Part shown: positions 18,169-26,345 of the stretch, piece after piece
How the letters are laid out: each line of letters opens with the position of its first letter
Numbering within the stretch: the stretch's first letter is position 1
Made by a program: the position numbers and the translations under genes
Assembly: GCA_902362725.1 (NCBI GenBank)
Contig: CABIXM010000002.1
Span: forward strand, 188,340-252,339
Length of the DNA stretch: 64,000 nt
Origin: Clostridiaceae bacterium
GTDB lineage: Bacteria; Bacillota; Clostridia; Lachnospirales; Lachnospiraceae
Direction: 5' to 3'
Notes under the pieces: model-generated
Told to the model about the DNA's origin: nothing
What the model saw: the letters and a program-made list of their open reading frames with translations, nothing else
The model's database searches: none

Positions 18169-18283
18169 TGTCTTACTCCTTCTATTTGAATTTCCTATAA
18201 TTGGAACAAGGGGACTGCCGCAAAACGTTCTGCACATTCTACAACAGCCCCTGTATGTAAGATCCTATAATACTTCTAAAATA

Positions 18284-18853
18284 CTAGTCCTGAAGAAGCT
18301 CCGGGTTGGATACGCTGACCTTATGGTCGTACCATACGCCCTTGGTTCCGATCAGCGCCAGGTCGAATTCCTCGTCCAGTGCGGGAACCGGTACGTCGAA
18401 GGCATTGGCCTCCTCCGGCTCTGTACCATCGCCGAAATCTACGGTCTCTGCGGTCGGCTGCAGAAGCTCTGCGCCATCCTTCTGGGCATCCTCTGCCAGA
18501 CCTTCATACAGATTCACAATGTTCTTGGAAGGCATAACCACATGAATGGTCATCTGTCCGTCCTTTACGGTCAGCGTTCCCTTTCCCTCGTAAAATTCAT
18601 TTACATGGAACATACTGCTGTCTGTGTTGAAGTCTGCCGTGTAGATGCCGTCCTCCAGTGTCGCTGCTGCAGCTTCTTCTGCGTCAGCCTTTTCCGGCTC
18701 CGCCGTTTCTTCTGTCTTGGCAGTTTCCTCATCGGAGTTTTCCGCTTCTGTGGTAGTCTCTGCAGCCGGCGTCTCCGCCTTGCTGCCGCAGCCCATCAGC
18801 AGTGCGCAGCTTATAACTGCCATTCCCATTAACGCGATGATTTTCTTCTTCAT
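18284..18853 (-). CDS. Small surface lipoprotein of the cobalamin-riboswitch operon
   Basis: The 189-residue product has a lipoprotein signal with lipobox LLMGC (Cys 22), an acidic Glu/Thr/Ala-rich linker (about 25-65), and a folded domain (about 68-189; DGIYTADFNTDSSMFHVNEF, GKGTLTVKDGQMTIHVVMPS, FDVPVPALDEEFDLALIG). The domain echoes the layout of the next gene's product (DG-YT start, repeated beta strands, V-V-P-A-LDEE near the end), so the two may be distant relatives that pass a ligand along. The function is not established. Confidence 0.7.
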   Translation of the reverse strand: MKKKIIALMGMAVISCALLMGCGSKAETPAAETTTEAENSDEETAKTEETAEPEKADAEEAAAATLEDGIYTADFNTDSSMFHVNEFYEGKGTLTVKDGQMTIHVVMPSKNIVNLYEGLAEDAQKDGAELLQPTAETVDFGDGTEPEEANAFDVPVPALDEEFDLALIGTKGVWYDHKVSVSNPELLQD

Positions 18854-18878
18854 TTCTTTTCTTGTCCTTTATCCTTAC

Positions 18879-20102
18879 TTATTTCATAGCCTCTGCGGTA
18901 TGAGCAACATAGAGATTCTGGATTGCCTCGATCTCGCCCAGACCTGCGATCTGGCAGTCTACGCTTTCGAACTTGCCGGATGCGTTGAACATGCTCTTCC
19001 AGGAATCGTCATCGTCGCCTGCCATGTCGTTGTTTGCATGGTCGCCTGCAACTACCATCAGCGGACGAAGTACAACCTTGGTGTAACCGGCCTCTGCAAC
19101 TGCGTTAATCACATTCTCACATGCAGTATCTTCCGGCTCGCCCTCTACGGTTCCGATAAATACGTTCTCATATCCCAGATCCTTCATCTGTGCCTGCATC
19201 TGGCTATAGGAAATCTTTGCGGTATGGGAGGTACCATGACCCATGAATACAAATGCCACGCCATCCTCTTTTGCTGCGTCCAGAGTATCGAAACCAGCCG
19301 TCTTTACAGCCTCAGCAGTAATAGCCTCGGCAACAGCCTTCTTGTCTGCGTTGATTGCGGAAGCGTCTGCTCCAACCTCGCCCAGAAGCGGCTCAGCTAC
19401 CTTTACAGACTCAAATTTATCCTTGTATGCGTCTACCGCCTCCATCAGCTCGTCGTACTCAGCGCCGTGCATCAGATGGGTCGGCTGTACAACCAGGTTC
19501 TTTACGCCGTTGGCAACTGCGCGATCCAGAGCCTGATCCATGTTGTCAATTGCCTCGCCGTCGCGGGCCTGGATATGGTTGATGATGATCTGCGCGGTAA
19601 AGGCACGTCTTACGGACCAGTCCGGATTTGCCTCTGCCAGAGCGTCCTCGATACCCTTGATATCAGCTACACGGCTGTCATTGAAGGAAGTACCAAAGCT
19701 TACTACCAGCAGCTCGTTCTCGCCGATCTCGTCCTGGTTTCTCGGATCATCCTTGGAAGCGTCTCCGGTGTCGCGTCCGAAGTAATCCGGGTCAGCGTTC
19801 TCGCCCTCTACCAGCTCCTTCTGAGCGTCTGTCAGAGCGTCCCATGCTTCCTTGGCTGCCTTACAGTCAGCGTCTGTGGTCTCTGTTCTCTCCTGCACAT
19901 AGATCTTGTCAATCAGGGCTGCTACGTTGTCAGCTGCAGCCTGATCTGCGTCCGCGTCGTCTGCAGTCTCCTCTGCAGCGTCTGTGGTCTCTTCCGTAGT
20001 AGTAGTGTCTGCAGCCGGCGTCTCAGCCTTGCTGCCGCAGCCTGCCAGCATGGATGCTGTCAGAGTTGTTACACATAACAGTGTTACAAGTTTCTTTTTC
20101 AT
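18879..20102 (-). CDS. Surface lipoprotein with CbiK-like (sirohydrochlorin cobaltochelatase) domain
   Basis: The 407-residue protein has a lipobox LAGC (Cys 22), an acidic Thr/Asp/Ala linker, and a small helical module (about 58-98; ALTDAQKELV) common in clostridial surface proteins. A CbiK-type chelatase domain follows (about 130-407). Metal-site residues are visible: MGHGTSH (His 289, His 293), Glu 330/332 and GDH (His 355), plus the family start VVSFGTSF. CbiK inserts cobalt into sirohydrochlorin, normally in the cytoplasm; a lipid-anchored form outside the membrane is unusual and may bind or trim metal-tetrapyrroles. It is the first gene after the cobalamin riboswitch. The ATG at 20102 has GGAGG upstream. 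Confidence 0.85.
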   Translation of the reverse strand: MKKKLVTLLCVTTLTASMLAGCGSKAETPAADTTTTEETTDAAEETADDADADQAAADNVAALIDKIYVQERTETTDADCKAAKEAWDALTDAQKELVEGENADPDYFGRDTGDASKDDPRNQDEIGENELLVVSFGTSFNDSRVADIKGIEDALAEANPDWSVRRAFTAQIIINHIQARDGEAIDNMDQALDRAVANGVKNLVVQPTHLMHGAEYDELMEAVDAYKDKFESVKVAEPLLGEVGADASAINADKKAVAEAITAEAVKTAGFDTLDAAKEDGVAFVFMGHGTSHTAKISYSQMQAQMKDLGYENVFIGTVEGEPEDTACENVINAVAEAGYTKVVLRPLMVVAGDHANNDMAGDDDDSWKSMFNASGKFESVDCQIAGLGEIEAIQNLYVAHTAEAMK

Positions 20103-20167
20103 TTTCTTTTCCTCCTGCAAAAATTTTTCAGTTAAATGAAATTCATAAGATCAGAAGGAATCTGCTA

Positions 20168-20485
20168 AAAAATCCGACGTTCCTGTGGATCGTCGGATTT
20201 TCAGTCGTCAGCTTTACATCTGTTCGCCCATCCACGCAAAACAGCGCTGTGCGGAACAGCTGTGTCTATACCCCATCTGGCACTATCAATCCTCGTGATC
20301 CGGAATCTTTCGACTCCATGCGCCGCAGTCTGGCAGGTCTCCTGGCTTACAGTACAAGCGCTGCTTATCGTCTTCCCGATGGCTCAGTGACGTATGATAA
20401 GCCGCTCCTGCATACAGTGACGAGATCGCGCAGGTCTCTCACCTGCTTCCCTATTCTCCGTTTTTTAACGGCACCAGCTGCTTCT
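20168..20485 (-). ncRNA. Cobalamin riboswitch with terminator
   Basis: This fills the 20103-20574 gap. On the minus strand the aptamer shows GGTGCC at 20470-20475, GGGAA and CAGGTGA, then CTCGTCACTG, GTCACTGAGCC, and the B12 box CCAGGAGACCTGCC at about 20332-20345. A terminator stem (20171-20180 with 20191-20200, AAATCCGACG and its complement, followed by a T run) forms the expression platform. Adenosyl- or methylcobalamin binding should switch the operon off, so these genes are expected to be on when corrinoid is scarce. Confidence 0.95.
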
Positions 20486-20574
20486 TATTTGATTTCACAT
20501 AACCTACACAAGCATTATAGCAGTCTTTCTGAAATAATCAACTGTTTTTCCGCTATTTTTTCTTCCTTTTTGCA

Positions 20575-22086
20575 TTATTTCGCCCGTTTTTTCATAAATA
20601 ACAGATAAGCGAGCAGCAATATGATTCCTACCGGCAGAGAAATCAGCGCAGACTGGGTAAATCCTGCCACAATATAGGTAATAAAGGAAATCACTGCTAC
20701 ACTGACCGCATAGGGAAGCTGGGTGGACACATGGTTTACATGGTTACACTGGGCTCCCGCAGACGCCATAATGGTCGTATCGGAAATCGGGGAGCAGTGG
20801 TCGCCGCAGACAGCGCCCGCCATGCAGGCAGAGATGGCCACGGTCATCAACGCCGGATGGGTGGTCTGGAACGCGTCTACCACAATCGGAATCAGGATAC
20901 CAAAGGTTCCCCAGGAGGTTCCGGTGGCAAAAGCCAGGAAGCATCCAACCAAGAAAATAATAGCCGGAAGCAGAGCAACCATACCCTGAGAGCTGCTCTT
21001 AATCAGATTAGCCACGAACTCCGCGGCGCCCAGGCTGTCTGTCATGGCCTTCAGGGTCCAGGCGAAGGTCAGAATCATGATAGCCGGAACCATGGCCTTG
21101 AAGCCCTCGGGAATGCAGTTCATGCACTCCTTGAAGCCCAGGACCTTACGGCTCACATACAGCAGAATCGTGATGACCAGGGCGAAAGCACTTCCGATGG
21201 CCAGACCGATGGACGCGTCGCTGTTGGAGAAGGCGGTCACGAAGTCCGCGCCGTCAAAGAAGCCGCCGGTGTAAATCATGCCGATGACGCAGCAGATGAT
21301 CAGGGAAAGAATCGGAATCAGCAAATCTTTTACGGAACCATTTCCCACGTTATCCAGGCCTTCTGCGTTGCCGTAAGGTCTGTCCGGCGTAGTAAACAGG
21401 TCGCCCTTCTTTGCGTTGTCCTCATGGACCTTCATGGAACCGAAATCAATGTTCAGAATTGCTATCGTAATCATCATAACGATAGTCAGAATCGCGTAGA
21501 AATTATAGGGAATCGCGCTGACAAAAAGCGCCAGTCCGTCCTCACCCTCTACGAAACCGGTTACGGCCGCCGCCCAGGATGAAATCGGGGCGATGATGCA
21601 GACCGGAGCCGCCGTGGCGTCGATGAGGTACGCCAGCTTGGCACGGGAAATATTGTGCTTGTCCGTCACGGGACGCATCACGCTTCCTACGGTCAGACAG
21701 TTAAAATAATCATCGATAAAAATCAGCACGCCCAGGGCTACGGTCACCAGCTGCGCGCCGGTGCGGGTCTTGATATGCTCGCCGGCCCACCGTCCGAAGG
21801 CCGCCGAGCCTCCGGCCCGGTTCATCAGTGACACAATGGCTCCCAGGATAACCAGGAACACCAGAATTCCCACATTGTAGCTGTCGGACAGAACGCCTAC
21901 GATTCCATCCTCAAAGATGTGAAGCACCGTTCCCTCGAAGCTGAAGCCCGAGTAGAACAGGCCTCCCACCAGGATGCCAAGAAACAGTGAGGAATACACC
22001 TCCTTGGTAATCAGAGCCAGAACAATCGCTACTACAGGCGGCACCAACGCCCAAAAGGTAGCATACATAACAGGTACATAATCCAT
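20575..22086 (-). CDS. NhaC-type Na+/H+ antiporter family transporter, probable lysine transporter
   Basis: The 503-residue protein has about 12-13 membrane segments and NhaC-superfamily motifs such as FIDDYFNCLTVGSVMRPVTD (about 125-144) and GDHCSPISDTTIMASAGA (about 440). The family includes Na+/H+ antiporters and amino-acid carriers. A lysine riboswitch precedes the gene, and NhaC-type proteins under such riboswitches have been predicted to be lysine transporters in comparative genomics. A longer frame reaches back into the riboswitch; the ATG at 22086 is preferred because it follows GGAAGGAG. Confidence 0.9.
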   Translation of the reverse strand: MDYVPVMYATFWALVPPVVAIVLALITKEVYSSLFLGILVGGLFYSGFSFEGTVLHIFEDGIVGVLSDSYNVGILVFLVILGAIVSLMNRAGGSAAFGRWAGEHIKTRTGAQLVTVALGVLIFIDDYFNCLTVGSVMRPVTDKHNISRAKLAYLIDATAAPVCIIAPISSWAAAVTGFVEGEDGLALFVSAIPYNFYAILTIVMMITIAILNIDFGSMKVHEDNAKKGDLFTTPDRPYGNAEGLDNVGNGSVKDLLIPILSLIICCVIGMIYTGGFFDGADFVTAFSNSDASIGLAIGSAFALVITILLYVSRKVLGFKECMNCIPEGFKAMVPAIMILTFAWTLKAMTDSLGAAEFVANLIKSSSQGMVALLPAIIFLVGCFLAFATGTSWGTFGILIPIVVDAFQTTHPALMTVAISACMAGAVCGDHCSPISDTTIMASAGAQCNHVNHVSTQLPYAVSVAVISFITYIVAGFTQSALISLPVGIILLLAYLLFMKKRAK

Positions 22087-22116
22087 TTTTAAAATCTCCT
22101 TCCCTCGAAAACAGTC

Positions 22117-22345
22117 GAAAAAAAGACCGTGAGCACATACTTCCCGACTGTACTCACGGTCCGAACTTCCCCTTCGACCTATGATAGCTCTCCACAGTCC
22201 TGTGACAGTCTGACGCATATTCTGCGGCAGCCCAGAAACCCATCCTTCGGAACGGATGAATCCCTTCGGCGGTCTTCCCTTTCCCGGCTGACTGGTTCCG
22301 ACCTTATGTCAACCGATACTCCTGAAGCCCCGCGCCTCTATCATT
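22117..22345 (-). ncRNA. Lysine riboswitch (L box)
   Basis: This fills most of the 22087-22405 gap. The minus strand shows the aptamer (about 22183-22342): GATAGAGGCGCGGGGC at the 5' end, then CAGGAGTA, GCCGGGAAAGGG, GCCGAAGGG, ACTGTCACAGGACTGTGG, and a closing GAGAGCTATC that pairs with the 5' strand. A terminator with arms around CCGTGAG (22121-22161) and seven T residues follows. Lysine binding should promote termination. Confidence 0.95.
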
Positions 22346-22405
22346 TTCTAAAATTGCCTATGTGGCTATCCTATCACGGAATGGGAGGAAGATCAAGTGT
22401 TTCTA

Positions 22406-23521
22406 CTATTTCTCTGCAGGATAATGATCCCGTACTCCATCCAGCTTCTTGCTGCCAATCCGTACGTGGAAATTCGGATCTTTCGGAATATCCGGATTGA
22501 TACCCAGATCCTGCGGAGCCAGGCATGCAACTACCTGCATGGGAATGATATACTCCCACGCGGAAAACAGCGGATCCTCTACAAAATCACAGAGCAGATA
22601 CTTGTCACTATATTCCTCTACTCCCTCCGGAGATCCGATGAAGTAATTATGGGGTGTCCAATCGCTCAATATCTCTATCAGCTTTAATACACGGGGCTTG
22701 TAATCTCCCTTGGAAGCCAGATAGAAAATATGTGCGCTGTCTGTAATGGAATTGTAGATACCATGGAAAAATTCTTCAATATCATATCCGGTTACACCCT
22801 GACGGACAGTTTCCAGAACCTTTAAGGCTCCCTCCAGTACATCGGCATACATTCCATCGTATCCGACTACAATAATTCTCTTAGCCGGGAGGAATTCTTC
22901 CTTGATCCTGCCATACCATTCTGTTGCGGCCTTTGTCACATTTCCCAGGTTATCGATGACCTTATTCATTCTTTTCAGATAAGCATCTACAGTAGCCTGA
23001 TCGGTAATGCCCTTGGCCAGAGCCAGCTCCGTCAGCATCATCATCAGCGTCACAGTAGTTCCTGCATAGCCCTTCGTTTTTGCTCCGCACTTTTCATTAC
23101 CCACCTCAATCCGGGTTTTCGTATCCGCATGCTCAAAAACAAGTGCTGTGGGATTTTCAGACACTGCTGCTGTATACAGTCCTTCTGCAATAGCAGCGTC
23201 CAGGCCTTCTACTGTAGAAAGGCTTTGTCCACCCTGGGACATTCCGATCACCAACGTATTCTTATTGAATACCTTTTCGCTGCGTGCAAACTGTGTCGGA
23301 TACATGCAGAACACCTTCCGGTTCAGCAGCTCTTCCAGATAATTCTTGGCAGAAAGTCCTGCATGATAACTGGTGCCTGAACCAAGCACATAGATCTGCT
23401 CAATATTTTTGTCCTTAAAATATTCTACAAATTCCTTTGTAATCTCTTTTCTGTTCTCAATGATTTCTCTCAGAACAACCGGAGTTTCACAAATATAATC
23501 ATACATTTTTGTCTTTTCCAT
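22406..23521 (-). CDS. SIS-domain sugar isomerase, probable fructosamine/glycated amino-acid deglycase
   Basis: The 371-residue protein has two SIS domains (about 30-165 and 205-345), like the isomerase half of GlmS and like FrlB/GfrF deglycases. Family features include YVLGSGTSYHAGLSAK (about 44-59), GMSQGGQSLST (about 93) and DIEEFFHGIYN (about 253, where E and H sit near the active site in relatives). It has no glutamine amidotransferase domain. It is the last gene after EIIA, EIIB, EIIC and EIID and overlaps EIID as TAATG. It probably cleaves the phosphorylated import product to glucose-6-phosphate and a free amine. Confidence 0.85.
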   Translation of the reverse strand: MEKTKMYDYICETPVVLREIIENRKEITKEFVEYFKDKNIEQIYVLGSGTSYHAGLSAKNYLEELLNRKVFCMYPTQFARSEKVFNKNTLVIGMSQGGQSLSTVEGLDAAIAEGLYTAAVSENPTALVFEHADTKTRIEVGNEKCGAKTKGYAGTTVTLMMMLTELALAKGITDQATVDAYLKRMNKVIDNLGNVTKAATEWYGRIKEEFLPAKRIIVVGYDGMYADVLEGALKVLETVRQGVTGYDIEEFFHGIYNSITDSAHIFYLASKGDYKPRVLKLIEILSDWTPHNYFIGSPEGVEEYSDKYLLCDFVEDPLFSAWEYIIPMQVVACLAPQDLGINPDIPKDPNFHVRIGSKKLDGVRDHYPAEK

Positions 23522-24369
23522 TAGAAAATACCAATGACAGAACCAATAATTCCTACGATAATCATACCCCAGAGAATTGTGGTTGTCTTAATTCCTTTCT
23601 GTAATAATTTGTAAGTTCCGAGTGTCAGACACAACGGCAGGAATCCTGTAATAATCGCATCAAAGATATCCTGCACTACAATTTCCGCACCGGAAATTGT
23701 AAATACCAGCGGTGTGGAAAGTGATACCATGGACGCTGCCATAGAACCAACTACCACCAGACCCAGAATCTTTGCGGCCTCGGTTAACGCTGCAATTACG
23801 CCTCCCTGAGACAGGCCCGCCAGGAAATTGACACCACTCTTATAACCAATACGCAGTCCCTGATAACGCACCAGGAAATGCGGGATATTGTAGATAAGGA
23901 GGAACAGAATGGCACCTAAAATGCTTCCCTGTGCTGCCAGGCTGGCACCGATACCTGCACCGATAATACGGAAGGTTCCCCAGAAAAAGGAATCACCAAT
24001 ACCTGCCAGAGGCCCCATCAGTGCTGCTTTTACTGCATTGATAGATTCCTCATCACATTCTTCCCCTGCGTCCTTGGCCTTCTTGAATTTTTCCTCCATA
24101 GCAATTGCTGCACCTGTGATAAAGGATACAATAGCCGGTGTGGTATTAAAAATCGCCAGATGTCTCTTTAAAGCTTCGGAAGCTTCCTTCTTATCCGGAT
24201 ACAGTTTCTTCAGAGCCGGAACCATCTGATAAGCAAAGCCTACATTCTGCATTCTTTCATAGCAGAAGCATGCCTGCAACGGGAAAGAACGCCAGAAAGT
24301 TTTCTTAAAGATATCTTTTGTCATAACGGATTCTTCATTAGCCGTTGTGTTCGTCATATTCTCTGCCAT
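23521..24369 (-). CDS. PTS mannose-family IID component
   Basis: The 282-residue membrane protein matches EIID of the mannose-type phosphotransferase system: a soluble N-terminal part with WRSFPLQACFCYERMQNVGFA (read in parts at about 26-46), the conserved GPLAGIGDSFFWGT (about 139-152), and hydrophobic C-terminal helices. Together with IIC it forms the sugar channel. The start overlaps the EIIC stop as TAATG, and the stop overlaps the SIS gene in the same way, so the three genes are translationally coupled. Confidence 0.95.
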   Translation of the reverse strand: MAENMTNTTANEESVMTKDIFKKTFWRSFPLQACFCYERMQNVGFAYQMVPALKKLYPDKKEASEALKRHLAIFNTTPAIVSFITGAAIAMEEKFKKAKDAGEECDEESINAVKAALMGPLAGIGDSFFWGTFRIIGAGIGASLAAQGSILGAILFLLIYNIPHFLVRYQGLRIGYKSGVNFLAGLSQGGVIAALTEAAKILGLVVVGSMAASMVSLSTPLVFTISGAEIVVQDIFDAIITGFLPLCLTLGTYKLLQKGIKTTTILWGMIIVGIIGSVIGIF

Positions 24370-25154
24370 TACAGTTCACCTCCCAAATCATCAGATGCTG
24401 CCGGAGCAGCTGCTTCTTCTGTTTTCTTATTTCCTGCATACTGGAAAATCACATAGGCAATTGTCGTACCGATGACAGCTGCTCCTACGGTATTCACACC
24501 GAGAAGTGCTGTAATTGTCCAGCCCATGAAGAAGAAAGCTACATTCTTCTTGTTAAACAGAAGCTGCATCAGAATGGCAATTCCAAGTGCCGGAAGCATA
24601 CCGCTGGCTACAGAAAATCCATTGATTACACTCTGCGGAATTTTATCAACAAATGCACTGATAACGGTAGACCCAAGCAGTGCACCGCAGAATACCAGCA
24701 GGAAATAAGCAACAAAGAACAGAATGGCGCCGCCCCAGAGAGCGCGGTCAATTCCTTTATAATCACCATTTTCTGCTGCCTTATCTGCCTGATGTACGAA
24801 GTAGCCATTGACAGTTCTACAAAGAATACCTACCAGCTGTCCTAAGGTTGCAATGGGCAGTGCCAGGGCTACTGCTGCACTGACATCCAGCTTGGCACTG
24901 ATGGCAAATACGGTAGCAAGAATACTTCCGGATACGGTGTCAGGCGGTGTGGCGGAACCAATTCCAACTACACCCATCATAACCAGCTCCAGAGAAGCTC
25001 CAATAATAATACCTGTCTGTAAATCTCCCAAAATCAGACCTACCAGTGGTCCAAGAACCAATGGCCGATCCAACATACACATTCCGAATACACGGCTGTC
25101 CCAAATACCGATACCGCCCAGAATACCAAGCAGTACTGCATGAATTATACCCAT
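24369..25154 (-). CDS. PTS mannose/sorbose-family IIC component
   Basis: The 261-residue membrane protein has about seven to eight hydrophobic segments and the EIIC (ManY/SorC) signature GIWDSRVFGMCMLDRPLVLG (about 16-35), followed by GDLQTGIIIGASLELVMMG. It forms the membrane channel with IID. The C-terminal tail is soluble and Ala/Glu-rich. The sugar cannot be told from this subunit alone. Confidence 0.95.
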   Translation of the reverse strand: MGIIHAVLLGILGGIGIWDSRVFGMCMLDRPLVLGPLVGLILGDLQTGIIIGASLELVMMGVVGIGSATPPDTVSGSILATVFAISAKLDVSAAVALALPIATLGQLVGILCRTVNGYFVHQADKAAENGDYKGIDRALWGGAILFFVAYFLLVFCGALLGSTVISAFVDKIPQSVINGFSVASGMLPALGIAILMQLLFNKKNVAFFFMGWTITALLGVNTVGAAVIGTTIAYVIFQYAGNKKTEEAAAPAASDDLGGEL

Positions 25155-25190
25155 AACCTACACTCCTTCTTTTGAATCTCTCTGTTTCTG

Positions 25191-25679
25191 TTACCTTGCA
25201 AAACTTTTTCTGATATCTGCTGTGGTCAGGCGCTTCGATGTAGGATCTGCCTGCATCACAAGCTCAGCCCCTTTTTTCTCCATGCTGTCCATCACAGCGA
25301 TATCATCTGCATCCATGTAAGAATTCATATCAATTTTTTTCTTTCCTTCTCCGCTTCGGAGTCCGCCCAACAATACATCCTTGATCGCTCCGTTTGTCCG
25401 ATCGTACAGATATTCCGCATCCTTCATATCTTTGCAGATTACCATAATCGTACGTGCTGCATGCTTTGGGTTGTTGATCACTGCTACTGCTCCATCCAGA
25501 GATTTCATGGAAAGTGTTACCTCCGGCGGTGTGGCCAGTTTAAAAGCCATCTGCATGGTCGCATCTGTAATCAGCTTATCGTTTGCCACTACAATCGTGT
25601 CAATCTTGTAATAGTTTGTCCATGCCACGGCTACCTGTCCATGAAGAAGTCTATCGTCTACACGCAATACTTTAATCAT
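25191..25679 (-). CDS. PTS mannose/sorbose-family IIB component
   Basis: The 162-residue cytoplasmic protein begins MIKVLRVDDRLLHGQVAVAW; His 13 in LLHGQV is the residue phosphorylated in mannose-type EIIB. It passes phosphate from EIIA to the incoming sugar. Length is normal for a stand-alone IIB. It lies 15 bases after the EIIA gene. Confidence 0.96.
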   Translation of the reverse strand: MIKVLRVDDRLLHGQVAVAWTNYYKIDTIVVANDKLITDATMQMAFKLATPPEVTLSMKSLDGAVAVINNPKHAARTIMVICKDMKDAEYLYDRTNGAIKDVLLGGLRSGEGKKKIDMNSYMDADDIAVMDSMEKKGAELVMQADPTSKRLTTADIRKSFAR

Positions 25680-25694
25680 CGTTTTCCTCCAATC

Positions 25695-26135
25695 TTACAG
25701 TTCCCCGTCATCACTGATGGATACGGGTTCTGCCTGCTGGTCATTGACCAGTATAATCGTATCTCTGGCTTCCGCCAAAGCTGTACGAATCTGCCTCAGA
25801 TTTTCTTCTCTGTCATCCGTAAGTTCCAGCATAACCAGTGACACCAGCAATCCCAGATTCAGGCCGCTTACCAGATAAATCTCCGGATGCTCCGCCATAA
25901 TTCCAATGGCTGCCTGTGTGGTACTGCCGCCCGGCAGATCTGTAATCAGAATCGTCGGCCAATCATTCTCAAAGGAAGCGATCGCATCATTCAGTTTTTG
26001 CTTCGTCTGTGCAATGCTTTCATCCATGGTAATGCTCAGCGCTTTCAAATTCTGAACTTCACCGAGAATAAATCTGCAGGACTGCGCAATTCCCTTGGAA
26101 AATTCCCCGTGTGTCAGTAAAACAATGTTCTTCAT
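25695..26135 (-). CDS. PTS mannose-family IIA component
   Basis: The 146-residue protein has the EIIA-man fold start MKNIVLLTHGEFSKG, with His 9 as the phosphorylation site accepting phosphate from HPr. ILITDLPGGSTTQAA (about 65-79) is also typical. First gene of the PTS operon. The ATG at 26135 is chosen because AGGAGG lies five bases upstream; a GTG two codons earlier overlaps that site. Confidence 0.94.
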   Translation of the reverse strand: MKNIVLLTHGEFSKGIAQSCRFILGEVQNLKALSITMDESIAQTKQKLNDAIASFENDWPTILITDLPGGSTTQAAIGIMAEHPEIYLVSGLNLGLLVSLVMLELTDDREENLRQIRTALAEARDTIILVNDQQAEPVSISDDGEL

Positions 26136-26148
26136 AAGCACCTCCTAT

Positions 26149-26164
26149 AAATGTATATACATTT
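26149..26164. promoter_or_regulatory. Palindromic operator in front of the PTS operon
   Basis: Perfect 16-base palindrome AAATGTATATACATTT between the PTS promoter and the EIIA ribosome site, overlapping the expected transcription start. A related GTATATACA copy lies at 26299-26315 by the regulator's own promoter. Confidence 0.75.
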
Positions 26165-26170
26165 TACTAT

Positions 26171-26199
26171 ATGCTACTACACTTTTACCCTCTTGTCAA
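26171..26199 (-). promoter_or_regulatory. PTS operon promoter
   Basis: Perfect TTGACA (26194-26199) and TAGCAT (26171-26176) on the minus strand, 17 bases apart; the operator palindrome begins 7 bases downstream. Confidence 0.65.
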
Positions 26200-26271
26200 T
26201 CCTATTTTTATATACTTTTAATAATTTTTATTCCATTTCCATTATTTATATCTGCCTTTTTTCTATCTCCC

Positions 26272-26315
26272 TTGACTTTTTTCATTTCCCCAGCTATCAT
26301 AAGTATATACAAATA
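26272..26315 (+). promoter_or_regulatory. Promoter and operator of the GntR/UTRA regulator
   Basis: TTGACT (26272-26277) and TATCAT (26295-26300) have a 17-base spacer. An AGTATATACAAAT sequence at about 26302-26314, matching half or more of the PTS operator, follows at the start site, which implies autoregulation. Confidence 0.7.
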
Positions 26316-26345
26316 TGTGTAAATATAGAAACAAGGAGATTACGA

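Noticed and set aside
18645-20078. A 477-codon plus-strand frame opposite the CbiK-like and lipoprotein genes
   Set aside because: It mirrors two clear lipoprotein genes and its Ser/Cys/Leu-rich translation has no domain.
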